From the NCBI RefSeq assembly GCF_016650035.1, contig NZ_JAENWM010000034.1, positions 1 to 37,625 of the forward strand: 37,625 nt of DNA. The letters are read 5' to 3'. Shown piece after piece: positions 16,281 through 24,177 of the stretch (position 1 is the first letter of the stretch; every line of letters begins with the position of its first letter). Under the pieces are notes generated by a model. It was not told where the DNA came from. It searched no databases and saw only the letters and a list, made by a program, of their open reading frames with translations. Made by a program: the position numbers and the translations under genes. This DNA is from Clostridium sp. Lineage in GTDB: Bacteria; Bacillota; Clostridia; Clostridiales; Clostridiaceae.

Positions 16281-17486
16281 TTATTTACATATCATACCCT
16301 TAACTGCAGATTTACAAGCTACTTTAGGAGATGCTAAATATATCTTCGCTCCCTCAGAACCCATCCGCCCTTCTGTATTTCTAACTGTTGTACTAACTAT
16401 TATATCATTTTTGCCGAGCACCCCCATATGTGCCCCCGAACATGCACCACAACTAGGATTTACTATAATCCCACCGCTATTTCTTATAATTTCGCTATAA
16501 CCTAACTTATCCATATTATTAGCAACCTTTCTAGAAGCAGGACAAATAATTAGTGTTACATTTTTATGTACAGTATTTTTATTTAATATCTCCGCAACTT
16601 CCCTCATATCGTCAAGTCTTCCATTTGTGCACCCACCTATAAAAACCTGTGAAATTAATATGTTACCAATCTCACTTATAGGTTTTACATTTTCAGGTGA
16701 TCCTGGCAAAGCTATTAATTCTTCTATTTCAGCTGAATCCAAAGTGAATTTATTGTAATATGCTTTATCTTTCTCTTGCTTAAAATCACTAAAATAAATG
16801 GTTTTTACACCAATTTCGCCCATCATGTTACTAATAGTCATTTTTTGACTTTCAGTAAGGTCTTCTAGAGGTTTTCCTGTAAATACAACCCCATTACCTT
16901 TCAATTTTTTACTCCCTAACTTCCCTATTATAAATAAAGCAATATCCTTTCCTGTAATTATAACGCGTCCATTTCCATCATTTCTAAAGCATCCAATGAA
17001 ATTAACATTAACTACATTTGGTACAACTAAATTATATTTACCCTTTGTTAACACTGTGACCATTTCTTTTGGAGTAATTGAAAAAGGCAAAGCTCCTAAT
17101 GCTGCCGCTGTACAGATGTGCCCATCGACACCTACAACTATTTTATCCTTAATATTTTCTCCATATTTCTCTGCCACGACTTGGTGAAGTATACCTTCTC
17201 CCTTAGAGAATATTCTTACATTATTATTATTACAAAAATCTTTTATCTTAAAAAACGTTTCCCTAGCATCCACATTGGGACACGGAAAAAAATGATCTAT
17301 TGTCACAATTAATTTATTTCCATACTTTAATTTGCTAGTTTGACCTGATTTATTTACTTCTGCTATAATACTTGGCATAGATCCATCATGAGCTAAAGCT
17401 AAATCCACTTCGAGTGATATTTCTGTTCCACACTTAATATTATCTAAATTAGCTATTTGAGCTAACAATCTGTATATAGAATTCAT
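16281..17486 (-). CDS. LeuC-like aconitase-family hydro-lyase, large subunit, unknown substrate
   Basis: 401 residues with the aconitase-superfamily core (domains 1-3) and three [4Fe-4S] ligands: Cys286 (GGCTNGR), Cys346 and Cys349 (NPSCGACSGAH). DHF near residue 64 and DGHICT near 121-126 correspond to the usual DHxxP and DSHTCT active-site segments; the Ser of DSH is Gly here. TEGRMGS matches the family's N-F-E-G-R-x-G loop. LeuC and homoaconitase normally need a ~165-residue small swivel subunit, and none is encoded nearby. The gene closes an operon with threonine aldolase, aminotransferase and GntP permease, so a role in leucine synthesis is unlikely. Its substrate is probably a di- or tricarboxylic hydroxyacid. 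AGAGGAG precedes the ATG. Confidence 0.8.
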   Translation of the reverse strand: MNSIYRLLAQIANLDNIKCGTEISLEVDLALAHDGSMPSIIAEVNKSGQTSKLKYGNKLIVTIDHFFPCPNVDARETFFKIKDFCNNNNVRIFSKGEGILHQVVAEKYGENIKDKIVVGVDGHICTAAALGALPFSITPKEMVTVLTKGKYNLVVPNVVNVNFIGCFRNDGNGRVIITGKDIALFIIGKLGSKKLKGNGVVFTGKPLEDLTESQKMTISNMMGEIGVKTIYFSDFKQEKDKAYYNKFTLDSAEIEELIALPGSPENVKPISEIGNILISQVFIGGCTNGRLDDMREVAEILNKNTVHKNVTLIICPASRKVANNMDKLGYSEIIRNSGGIIVNPSCGACSGAHMGVLGKNDIIVSTTVRNTEGRMGSEGAKIYLASPKVACKSAVKGMICK

Positions 17487-17510
17487 TCTTTATCTCCTCT
17501 TTGTTAAATT

Positions 17511-17537
17511 TAAAGGGGTGAAAATTTCACCCCTTTA
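17511..17537 (-). other. Intercistronic hairpin between GntP and LeuC-like genes
   Basis: TAAAGGGGTGAAA and its exact complement flank a single base, giving a 13-bp stem 10 bp after the permease stop codon. A short T-run follows on the minus strand. It may act as a partial terminator or an mRNA 3'-end stabiliser that lowers expression of the last gene. Confidence 0.6.
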
Positions 17538-17547
17538 TAAACTAACT

Positions 17548-18942
17548 TTAAATAATTCCTGCAGCCCATAGTGCCCACGTAGTTGCAAAGGATACGATTC
17601 CCCCTACAAACGTGGCCCCACCGAATGAAATAAGCGCACCCTTTAAGCTCATCTTGGATAATGATGTAACTACCCAAAAATAACTACTGTTTACATATTT
17701 AATAATTACAGAACCAGATGCACCAGCTAACATTGCAGCTTCAGGTGACAACCCTAATTGCCCAATCATCGGAGCTACTAAAGATGCTGCTGTGATACAA
17801 CCTACTGTTGTTGATCCGGTTATCATATTCCCTATAACACCGATAATAAATGGTAGTAGTATTGGTGACATACCTGTTGTAGCAACCCAAGTAGTTATTG
17901 CGTCTACGGCTGGAGTACCCTTTAAAATCGCACTTAATGATCCCCCTAAACCAGTTACAACTAGAATCATTGCGGAAGTTCTTAAACCATCTTCTACCCA
18001 TTTATTCTTAGCATCTATCTTCTGATCCTTATCTGTGATATTCGAGTACGATAAAAGCACTCCTATAGCTATAGCAACTACTGGCCAACCTAGAAAAGCG
18101 AAAATTGGTTGTAGAAAGTTATCTTTTGGTAATGCCAATGAAATAATACTCTGTGTTGCAATCAAAGCTACTGGAACCAAAATAGGTGCATAAGATCTTA
18201 ATGCCGATGGTGGTTTAATTCTTGATTGCACTTTAACATTAGTTCCTGTTTCTAATGTTGCTGAAACTTCATCATCTAAAAAAGAATTACCCATAAATTC
18301 AGTAGATGGAGGTGATACTATTCTTGGCCCAACTACATATTGACCCCATATCCAAGCAGCAATAGACCCAGTAAAACACACAACACTACCCCATAAAATT
18401 AATTTACCAATGTCTGCATGAAGTAATGCTGCTGCTGCTAAAGGTCCTGGAGTTGGTGGCACTATTGCATGAGTTAATTGTAGTGAACCAACCAAACCTG
18501 TAGCCATTGTACTCATAGAAACATCCATTACTGCAGCTGCTGAGTGTACTAATGGATTTAAAATAACATAGGCTATATCGGAGAAAACTGCAATACCTAA
18601 AACAAAACCTGACAAAGTTAATGCTAATGGCATTCTTTTTTTACCTACAAATTTAACCATAGATTTAGTTATGGTTTCTATTGCTCCAGTATGTTTTAGT
18701 GCTTCTGCCATTATAGATCCTAGCACTATTACAACACCAATACTTTGCAATGTTTTTCCAAACCCTGTTTCAAAGGCTTCTATAAATTTAGCCATATCCA
18801 CTCCTGGAATGAGTGCAAAGCATATTACTGGTAATAACATAGCAAAAAAAACGTGCCATTTAAATTTTGCAATAAAAAGCATTAGAAAAATGATTATTGC
18901 TAAAAACCCAAAGAGTGTCAACGCAACATTATTAAGAATCAT
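17548..18942 (-). CDS. GntP-family proton-coupled permease
   Basis: 464 residues with about 12-14 membrane helices and GntP-family landmarks. These are the early GFGKTLQSIGVVIVLGSIMAEAL segment, the central HAIVPPTPGPLAAAALLHADIGKLILWG and the late MITGSTTVGCITAASLVAP. Relatives carry gluconate, D-glycerate, D-serine or 3-hydroxybutyrate, all small 2- or 3-hydroxy acids. The cytosolic loop near residues 215-245 is not conserved in the family. It is third in the sigma-54 operon, and its genes suggest a beta-hydroxy amino acid or hydroxyacid as cargo (inference). GAGGGGG precedes the start. Confidence 0.9.
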   Translation of the reverse strand: MILNNVALTLFGFLAIIIFLMLFIAKFKWHVFFAMLLPVICFALIPGVDMAKFIEAFETGFGKTLQSIGVVIVLGSIMAEALKHTGAIETITKSMVKFVGKKRMPLALTLSGFVLGIAVFSDIAYVILNPLVHSAAAVMDVSMSTMATGLVGSLQLTHAIVPPTPGPLAAAALLHADIGKLILWGSVVCFTGSIAAWIWGQYVVGPRIVSPPSTEFMGNSFLDDEVSATLETGTNVKVQSRIKPPSALRSYAPILVPVALIATQSIISLALPKDNFLQPIFAFLGWPVVAIAIGVLLSYSNITDKDQKIDAKNKWVEDGLRTSAMILVVTGLGGSLSAILKGTPAVDAITTWVATTGMSPILLPFIIGVIGNMITGSTTVGCITAASLVAPMIGQLGLSPEAAMLAGASGSVIIKYVNSSYFWVVTSLSKMSLKGALISFGGATFVGGIVSFATTWALWAAGII

Positions 18943-18983
18943 TATTAATCCCCCTCTAAATAGTATTTATTTTAATTTTAAAT

Positions 18984-20141
18984 CTAATTGTTTAAGTATG
19001 TTTCAGCCACCGCTTTTGCAGCTGTTCCAAGCTCCACATTATATCCTAATTCAAATAATGTCATTTCTATAGCCCCCATAACTGCATATATATCCAATTC
19101 ATGAATTGAGCCAAGATGTCCTATTCTGAAAATTTTCCCTTGTAGCGTTTGAAGCCCACCACCTATGACTACGCTGTATTTTTTATGTAATATGCTAGCT
19201 AGCTCTTTATATTTTATTCCATCTGGCATATTAATAGCGGTTACTGTATCTGAGGCGTATTGTTCCTCTGAAAACAAAGTTAGCCCCATTTCTTTTACTG
19301 ATTTACGAACAGCCTTTGCCACTTTGGTATGTCTTTCCCATACATTTTCAATACCTTCTTCTTCAATGACAGTCAATGCCTCTTTTAATCCGAATAACAA
19401 TGTTGTTGCGGGAGTATAAGGGAATTGATTTTCTTTCATTTTATCTTTAACAGCTTTATAGTCAAAATACCATTTAGGCATTTTTGATTTTTCTATAAGC
19501 TCCCAAGCTCTCTCACTTACCGCTACAATACTCATTCCTGGTGGCAACATAAGCCCCTTCTGTGAAGCAGTAATGGCAACATCTACGCCCCATTCATCCA
19601 TTTTAAATGGTAAACAAGCAAATGAACTAACCACATCAACAATTAACACCGCAGGATGTCCACTTTGTTTCATCATCTTTCCAACACTTTCTATATCATT
19701 TGCAATTCCAGTGGTTGTCTCATTTTGAGGTAAAAAGACTGCCTTTATCATTTGAGTAGTATCATTTTTAAGGATCTCTTCAATTTCTTTAGCCCGTACA
19801 GCCTTCCCCCACTCCTTTTGAATTTTGATAACGTTTACGTCATAGATATTTGCAATAATTGCCACTCTTTCACTAAATACGCCTTGACATACTGTAACTA
19901 TCTTATCTCCTGGTGAAAGAAGATTCACCACAGCAGATTCTAAAGCTCCGCTACCTGAGCTTGGGAAGATCAAAATATCATTATTTGTTTGAAGTAATTT
20001 CTTTAATCCTTTTACACAATCTGCTACTATTTGCTCGAACTCTGCCCCTCTGTGATTAATTAATGGTTTTGAAAGACTTCTTAGTATACGGTCAGGTATA
20101 TTAGTAGGACCTGGAATTTGTAGAAACTGTCTTCTTTCCAT
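18984..20141 (-). CDS. Class V aminotransferase (alanine/serine/aspartate-glyoxylate type)
   Basis: 385 residues, fold type I PLP enzyme. Seen are the N-terminal IPGPTNIPDRIL, SSGSGALESA (61-70, phosphate cup), Asp169 in VDVVSSF, and the Schiff-base Lys195 in TASQKGLMLPPG. The C-terminal domain ends with FRIGHLGSIHELDIYAVMGAIEMTL. The family transfers an amino group between glyoxylate/glycine and alanine, serine or aspartate; ureidoglycine-glyoxylate enzymes are also close. It lies 13 bp after the threonine aldolase with an AAAGGAGAG site. An aldolase that makes glycine beside a glyoxylate-type aminotransferase implies a shared glycine/glyoxylate step. Confidence 0.88.
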   Translation of the reverse strand: MERRQFLQIPGPTNIPDRILRSLSKPLINHRGAEFEQIVADCVKGLKKLLQTNNDILIFPSSGSGALESAVVNLLSPGDKIVTVCQGVFSERVAIIANIYDVNVIKIQKEWGKAVRAKEIEEILKNDTTQMIKAVFLPQNETTTGIANDIESVGKMMKQSGHPAVLIVDVVSSFACLPFKMDEWGVDVAITASQKGLMLPPGMSIVAVSERAWELIEKSKMPKWYFDYKAVKDKMKENQFPYTPATTLLFGLKEALTVIEEEGIENVWERHTKVAKAVRKSVKEMGLTLFSEEQYASDTVTAINMPDGIKYKELASILHKKYSVVIGGGLQTLQGKIFRIGHLGSIHELDIYAVMGAIEMTLFELGYNVELGTAAKAVAETYLNN

Positions 20142-20154
20142 ATTTTTCTCTCCT

Positions 20155-21195
20155 TTATAAGTTATCTAAAATTTCTTCAACCACTTGAACAACTTGTTGA
20201 AGATGCTGTTTTTCGATACCATAGTGAGTAACCATCCTAAATGATGTTTTAGAGATTTGTTTTGCCTTAATTCCTCTTTTCATAAGTTTTTCTAAGAAAT
20301 CATCAATTGTAATAGGAATTCCCTCCACAGACCCAGTAATTATATTCGTGTCTATTCTTTTTGCATCTACTTTTAGTCCTGAAATTTTTGCCAAAGCCTC
20401 CCCTAATATTTTGGCGTATCTATGATCAATCTCCAATTGTGGCATCATAGTTTTTAGAGCTATAATACCAGGGGCAGCTAAAAAGCCTGCTTGTCGATAT
20501 CCTCCACCTATTCTTTGTTTCATCCATCTTGCTTTTTTTATGATGTCCTTATTACCAGCAAGGATTGCTCCAAATGGTGAACTTAGACCTTTTGTTAAAG
20601 CAAACATTACTGTATCTGCATTTTTTACAAGTTCCTTAACTGGAACCTTAGAAACTACTGCTGCATTGAAAATCCTAGCACCATCTAAGTGAACGAGTAT
20701 ATTATTTTTCTTAGCTAGCTCGCAAACATTATTTATATTATCTAACGGAACAATAAAACCTGCATTAAGGTTATTTGTGTTTTCTATGCAAATTAGGGAG
20801 GTTTTCGCTCTTTGAATTCCTTGTTCTTGTATTAACCCTTCTATTTTATTAATATCATATATACCATTTGGCACTTCTATAGGCCTTGTTTGAACTTGTG
20901 ATAGCGCTGCAAGCGCACCCACTTCTAAATTATAGATATGAGATGTATCACCTACAATAACTTCTTCTCCGCGGTTAGTTAATGTCATAACAGCAATTTG
21001 ATTTCCCATAGTTCCAGACGTAACAAAAAGTGCATCTTGTTTCCCTAAAATATCTGCTGATATTTCTTCAAGCTTTCTTACGGTTGGATCTTCTCCCATG
21101 ATGTCATCCCCAACCACAGCTTTATACATCGCCTCTCTCATTTGTTCCGAGGGTTGCGTTACAGTATCAGAACGTAGATCAATAAATTCAGTCAT
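20155..21195 (-). CDS. ltaE: Low-specificity L-threonine/allo-threonine aldolase
   Basis: 346 residues, PLP-dependent beta-eliminating lyase fold. IDLRSDTVTQP opens the protein; VGDDIMGEDPTV (28-39), VTSGTMGNQ (58-66), the H-x-Y-N segment with His86, LDGARI (170-175) and the Schiff-base Lys202 in LTKGLSSPFG are all present. The enzyme cleaves L-threonine, L-allo-threonine or related beta-hydroxy amino acids to glycine and an aldehyde. The longest frame begins 42 bases earlier; the ATG at 21195 follows an AAGGAG site by 6 bases and matches the family start. It is first in the operon, 94 bp from a sigma-54 promoter. Confidence 0.92.
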   Translation of the reverse strand: MTEFIDLRSDTVTQPSEQMREAMYKAVVGDDIMGEDPTVRKLEEISADILGKQDALFVTSGTMGNQIAVMTLTNRGEEVIVGDTSHIYNLEVGALAALSQVQTRPIEVPNGIYDINKIEGLIQEQGIQRAKTSLICIENTNNLNAGFIVPLDNINNVCELAKKNNILVHLDGARIFNAAVVSKVPVKELVKNADTVMFALTKGLSSPFGAILAGNKDIIKKARWMKQRIGGGYRQAGFLAAPGIIALKTMMPQLEIDHRYAKILGEALAKISGLKVDAKRIDTNIITGSVEGIPITIDDFLEKLMKRGIKAKQISKTSFRMVTHYGIEKQHLQQVVQVVEEILDNL

Positions 21196-21288
21196 TGCGT
21201 CTCCTTCCCTTTCTATTTTTAATCTTCTTACAGTCAAATATTATCATAATATTTTCGGATAATTATTTTTTTCACAATATTATATAAA

Positions 21289-21304
21289 GCAAAAGCCGTG
21301 CCAA
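21289..21304 (-). promoter_or_regulatory. Sigma-54 promoter of the island 1 operon
   Basis: Minus strand TTGGCACGGCTTTTGC has the invariant GG and GC with exactly 10 bp between them. It lies 94 bp upstream of the aldolase start. Its -24 half is part of the 3' arm of the terminator for the activator gene. Confidence 0.9.
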
Positions 21305-21317
21305 CGTGCGGCACGGC
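21295..21317 (-). terminator. Terminator of the activator 1 gene, overlapping the sigma-54 promoter
   Basis: GCCGTGCC and GGCACGGC form a perfect GC-rich 8-bp stem with a 7-base loop, followed on the minus strand by TTTTGCTTT. It is 73 bp after the activator's stop codon. Confidence 0.8.
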
Positions 21318-21341
21318 TCTTTTCAACAGATTCGTTTCTTA

Positions 21342-21402
21342 TGTTGCAATTGTTGAAACATATATGTTTACACGTGAAACGTTTTTGTTTCATTTTGAAA
21401 CA
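21342..21402 (-). promoter_or_regulatory. Upstream activator sites (three palindromes) for activator 1
   Basis: Three inverted repeats share TGAAAC/GTTTCA halves: TGTTGCA-N5-TGAAACA (21342-21360), GTTTACACGTGAAAC (21366-21380) and the perfect TGTTTCATTTTGAAACA (21386-21402). They lie 38-100 bp upstream of the sigma-54 -24 box. The last covers the activator's own stop codon. Confidence 0.7.
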
Positions 21403-23309
21403 TTCAAATTATACTTTTTCATTTTTCTCCATAACGTTGTCCTAGATATCCCTAATTCTTTTGCCGAAACATTTATAATACCTCTATTCTGTTCTAACAC
21501 TAATTTAATAGTTACTCGTTCTTCGTAATTAAAATTATTAACCGTTAAATCATTATTAGTCATATCTCTTACTTTCATATCAATATCATTTTCCTTGTTG
21601 TCTATAGTAAAAAATCTGTTGCTAATGTCCTCTAATTGAATATATACCTTTTTTGAAACAACCATTAACCTCTCAATAAAGTTTCTAAGTTCCCTAACAT
21701 TTCCTGGCCAATCATATGTACTCACATATTCCATAGCTTTAAAGCTTAATGTAATTTTAGGCTTATCCAATTTACAACTGTAATAATCTATAAAATGACT
21801 TATAAAATATGATATATCTTCCTTCTTTTTTCTTAGTGGAAGTAATTCTATTTTTAATATATTGACTCTGTAATATAAATCTTCTCTAAAACTCTTTTCT
21901 CTAACTAGATTGAAAAGAGTCTTGTTAGTAGCTGCAATAACCTTTACATCAATTGGTATAACTTTGTTATCTCCAATTCTCATAACTTGCTTTTCTTGTA
22001 ATACCCTCAATAATCTTCCTTGTAATAAAGGATTCATTTCCGCTATTTCATCTAAAAAGATTGTACCTGTATTAGCTAGCTCAAACAATCCTCGTTTACC
22101 TCTTCTATCTGCTCCAGTAAACGCACCTGGTGCATAACCAAATAGTTCAGATTCCAATAAATTCTCTGGAATTGCCGCACAGTTAACTGCTACAAAAGGT
22201 CCATTTGCCCTATCACTATAGTTGTGAATACTCTGAGCCATTACTTCTTTGCCGGTTCCAGTTTCTCCCTCTATTAAAATTGTTGAATTAACTTTTGCAT
22301 ATTCCTTAGCAACCCTTATAATTTCTTCTTGCTTTCTGCTACATCCGATAAAGTCATTAAATGTATATTTTGCATAATGACCTGATAATGTGATTTCTCT
22401 TCTTATCTTTTCCTCCATTTGTTGAATCTTATTTACATCTTGTATTATAGCCAAAGCATCAACAACTTCATCATTAACCCTTATGGGTATTTTTGAAACC
22501 ATTACCTTTTTGTCATTTATATTTTTTATAACTTCAGTTTCTTCAATACCACTATAAAGTGTATCATAAAGCTGAATCTCTGGTACTACATCACTTATAT
22601 GTTTTCCGATAACTTCTTTTCTTCTAATATTTAGCAATTTTTCAGCAGTATGATTAAAAATTCTTATATATCCTTCTTTATCAATTGAAATAATACCATC
22701 ATTTGAGTTTTCTACTATAGTTCTAAATCTTTCACCTTTTTTATTTTCTTCACGAGTCGCTATTCCTACTCTTCTTGCTTCTTGTATAGCACTAATAATA
22801 GCTTCTTTTCCTGTCTTTATGACAATAGGTAGCACACCATACTTCAATCCGTAGCGTACAATAATTCCTCCCCCTATGGCCACTTTAATATTATTTTGAG
22901 AAACTGCCAACATTTTTTCTTCTACTTCCCTTTCGTTTGCTACTTGATATATTGGTAGTTTTAATTTGGCTATCTTTACAAAACTCTCACTCGCTGGAAA
23001 CATATTATCAAAGGCTATTATTGCAACACTTTTATCTATCTCTTCAGCTTCTTTAAAAGCATTAAATATATCTATAGATGTGACTGGAATAGGTACAGTA
23101 GGTATCTTTAATCCACCACTTTTTAATAGAAGCTGAGTACCACCCCTAGCAATGATAACATCATATCCTTCTCCTTCATATTCTTTCGCTAAAGCAAGAC
23201 CTCTCGCCATAGAACCTTCTATAATATGTATATCATCTTGAAATCCCTTAGATGCTAATTTAGCTATTTTTACTAAATCTTTTGGTATTATTATTGCTAT
23301 CTTTAGCAT
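21390..23309 (-). CDS. Sigma-54-dependent activator 1 (PrpR_N-PAS-AAA+-Fis HTH)
   Basis: 639 residues. A PrpR_N sensor domain (about 1-185) contains VIIARGGTQLLLK and VAIGGGIIVRYGLKYGVLPI. A PAS domain (about 192-300) follows, then the AAA+ domain (about 319-545) with Walker A GETGTGKE (348-355), the sigma-54 contact loop GAFTGA (395-400), Walker B TIFLDEIAEM and WPGNVREL. The C-terminal Fis-type helix-turn-helix reads LGISRTTLWRKMKK. PrpR_N domains bind small carboxylates such as 2-methylcitrate in propionate regulators. AAGGGGG precedes the start. The gene reads directly toward the aldolase operon, whose sigma-54 promoter overlaps its terminator, so that operon is the obvious target. Confidence 0.92.
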   Translation of the reverse strand: MLKIAIIIPKDLVKIAKLASKGFQDDIHIIEGSMARGLALAKEYEGEGYDVIIARGGTQLLLKSGGLKIPTVPIPVTSIDIFNAFKEAEEIDKSVAIIAFDNMFPASESFVKIAKLKLPIYQVANEREVEEKMLAVSQNNIKVAIGGGIIVRYGLKYGVLPIVIKTGKEAIISAIQEARRVGIATREENKKGERFRTIVENSNDGIISIDKEGYIRIFNHTAEKLLNIRRKEVIGKHISDVVPEIQLYDTLYSGIEETEVIKNINDKKVMVSKIPIRVNDEVVDALAIIQDVNKIQQMEEKIRREITLSGHYAKYTFNDFIGCSRKQEEIIRVAKEYAKVNSTILIEGETGTGKEVMAQSIHNYSDRANGPFVAVNCAAIPENLLESELFGYAPGAFTGADRRGKRGLFELANTGTIFLDEIAEMNPLLQGRLLRVLQEKQVMRIGDNKVIPIDVKVIAATNKTLFNLVREKSFREDLYYRVNILKIELLPLRKKKEDISYFISHFIDYYSCKLDKPKITLSFKAMEYVSTYDWPGNVRELRNFIERLMVVSKKVYIQLEDISNRFFTIDNKENDIDMKVRDMTNNDLTVNNFNYEERVTIKLVLEQNRGIINVSAKELGISRTTLWRKMKKYNLNVSK

Positions 23310-23526
23310 GAGTTACCCCCTTACATTTCTGCAACTAGATTACATATTCTAGCCTAATAACATATATCCTTTATTTATAGCAATAAGTTTTATTATTAAG
23401 GTGCAAATATTTATTGGAGTAATTACCAATCCATTTTGTGATTTTGGGGGTTTATATTTGGAGAAGTAACTTTCCACGGGAGCTTCTCCTTTCCATTTCA
23501 CTAAAAAATAAAGGATAAAGGAACGT

Positions 23527-23975
23527 AGCTCTTCATCCTCTTCTGGCATTCCTATTTTAGTTAAAATGCTTTTTAGAACTTTTAGAATTATTTCTATAAA
23601 ATTTTCATTTCCGAGTTCAGTTAAAAGGTGCGATTCCATAAGAATTAATTTGATTATTTCACGATTTTCTGATATTAAGCTAATCCTATCATAAAGAATA
23701 TATTCCAGTTTCCCTAAGGGACTTAATTCCTTTGAATCATTTATTGTTTGTTTTAATGTGCTAAATAAAATAGGTTCAATCCCTTTTAAAAATATTTCTT
23801 GTTTAGAATAAAAATTTCTAAATAATGTTACTTCTTATATTTCTGCTGCTTTTGCTATTTCTAAAGTAGTACTGGCATTAAACCCTTTTTCAACAAATGC
23901 CGTCATAGCTGCTTCTAATATTTGTTTCATTCTATCCTCTTTATTTATTCTTTTTTTTGATTTTTTAGTTTCCAT
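23527..23975 (-). pseudogene. Broken duplicate of tetR
   Basis: Nearly identical to the first ~450 bases of the intact tetR gene (about 95% by eye). A TCA codon has become TAA (23837-23835) inside the helix-turn-helix, between AAEI and EVT. The C-terminal 35 codons are missing: homology stops right after the DEEL sequence and unrelated DNA follows. The internal Met that follows the leader is now Ile. An open frame from an internal ATG (23639) continues past the break to 23349, but it lacks the DNA-binding domain and is not a plausible repressor. I see no gene in 23310-23526, only a GGAGAAG/CTTCTCC hairpin near 23460-23490. Confidence 0.9.
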
Positions 23976-23984
23976 ATTCCCTCC

Positions 23985-24016
23985 TTATGTATGTAGGTAA
24001 GCACTAACATACATAA
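23985..24016 (-). promoter_or_regulatory. Altered operator in the duplicated tetR region
   Basis: TTATGTATGT-N12-ACATACATAA: perfect 10-bp arms, now 12 bp apart rather than the 4 bp of the functional operator. The adjacent promoter keeps TTGACA and the 17-bp spacer but has TACCTT for -10, so it is probably weak. Confidence 0.55.
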
Positions 24017-24054
24017 GGTATAATAAGTAAGATTTAATGTCAACGTTTTTATAA

Positions 24055-24109
24055 AAATATAAATCACCATAATAACTTAACATCTAAGCTACTATAGTGA
24101 TTTATATTT
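24055..24109. terminator. Hairpin terminator between the tetR relic and the aldo/keto reductase gene
   Basis: AAATATAAATCACCATA (24055-24071) pairs with 24093-24109 with one mismatch. T-runs lie on both sides, and it follows the reductase stop codon by about 70 bp on the minus strand. The left arm belongs to the direct repeat. Confidence 0.7.
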
Positions 24110-24177
24110 TTTATCCTAACATTAGTTTTACACCAAGTGAAAGTAATGCCAATAAATCTGCATCAGCAGCTAAATGA

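Larger units (their letters stand above)
23527..24081 (-). repeat. Direct repeat, copy 2 (flanks island 1 on the right)
   Basis: Same orientation as 15666-16215 and about 5 bp longer, because of small insertions in the operator and downstream. Beyond 24081 the sequence completes a hairpin whose left half is also present in copy 1. Copy 2 therefore keeps the original right-hand flank, while copy 1 keeps the original left-hand flank (the intact tetR end and MMPL). Confidence 0.9.

Noticed and set aside
23349-23639. Open frame starting at an internal Met of the tetR relic
   Set aside because: It lacks the DNA-binding domain and its C-terminal part is unrelated read-through; it is part of the pseudogene.
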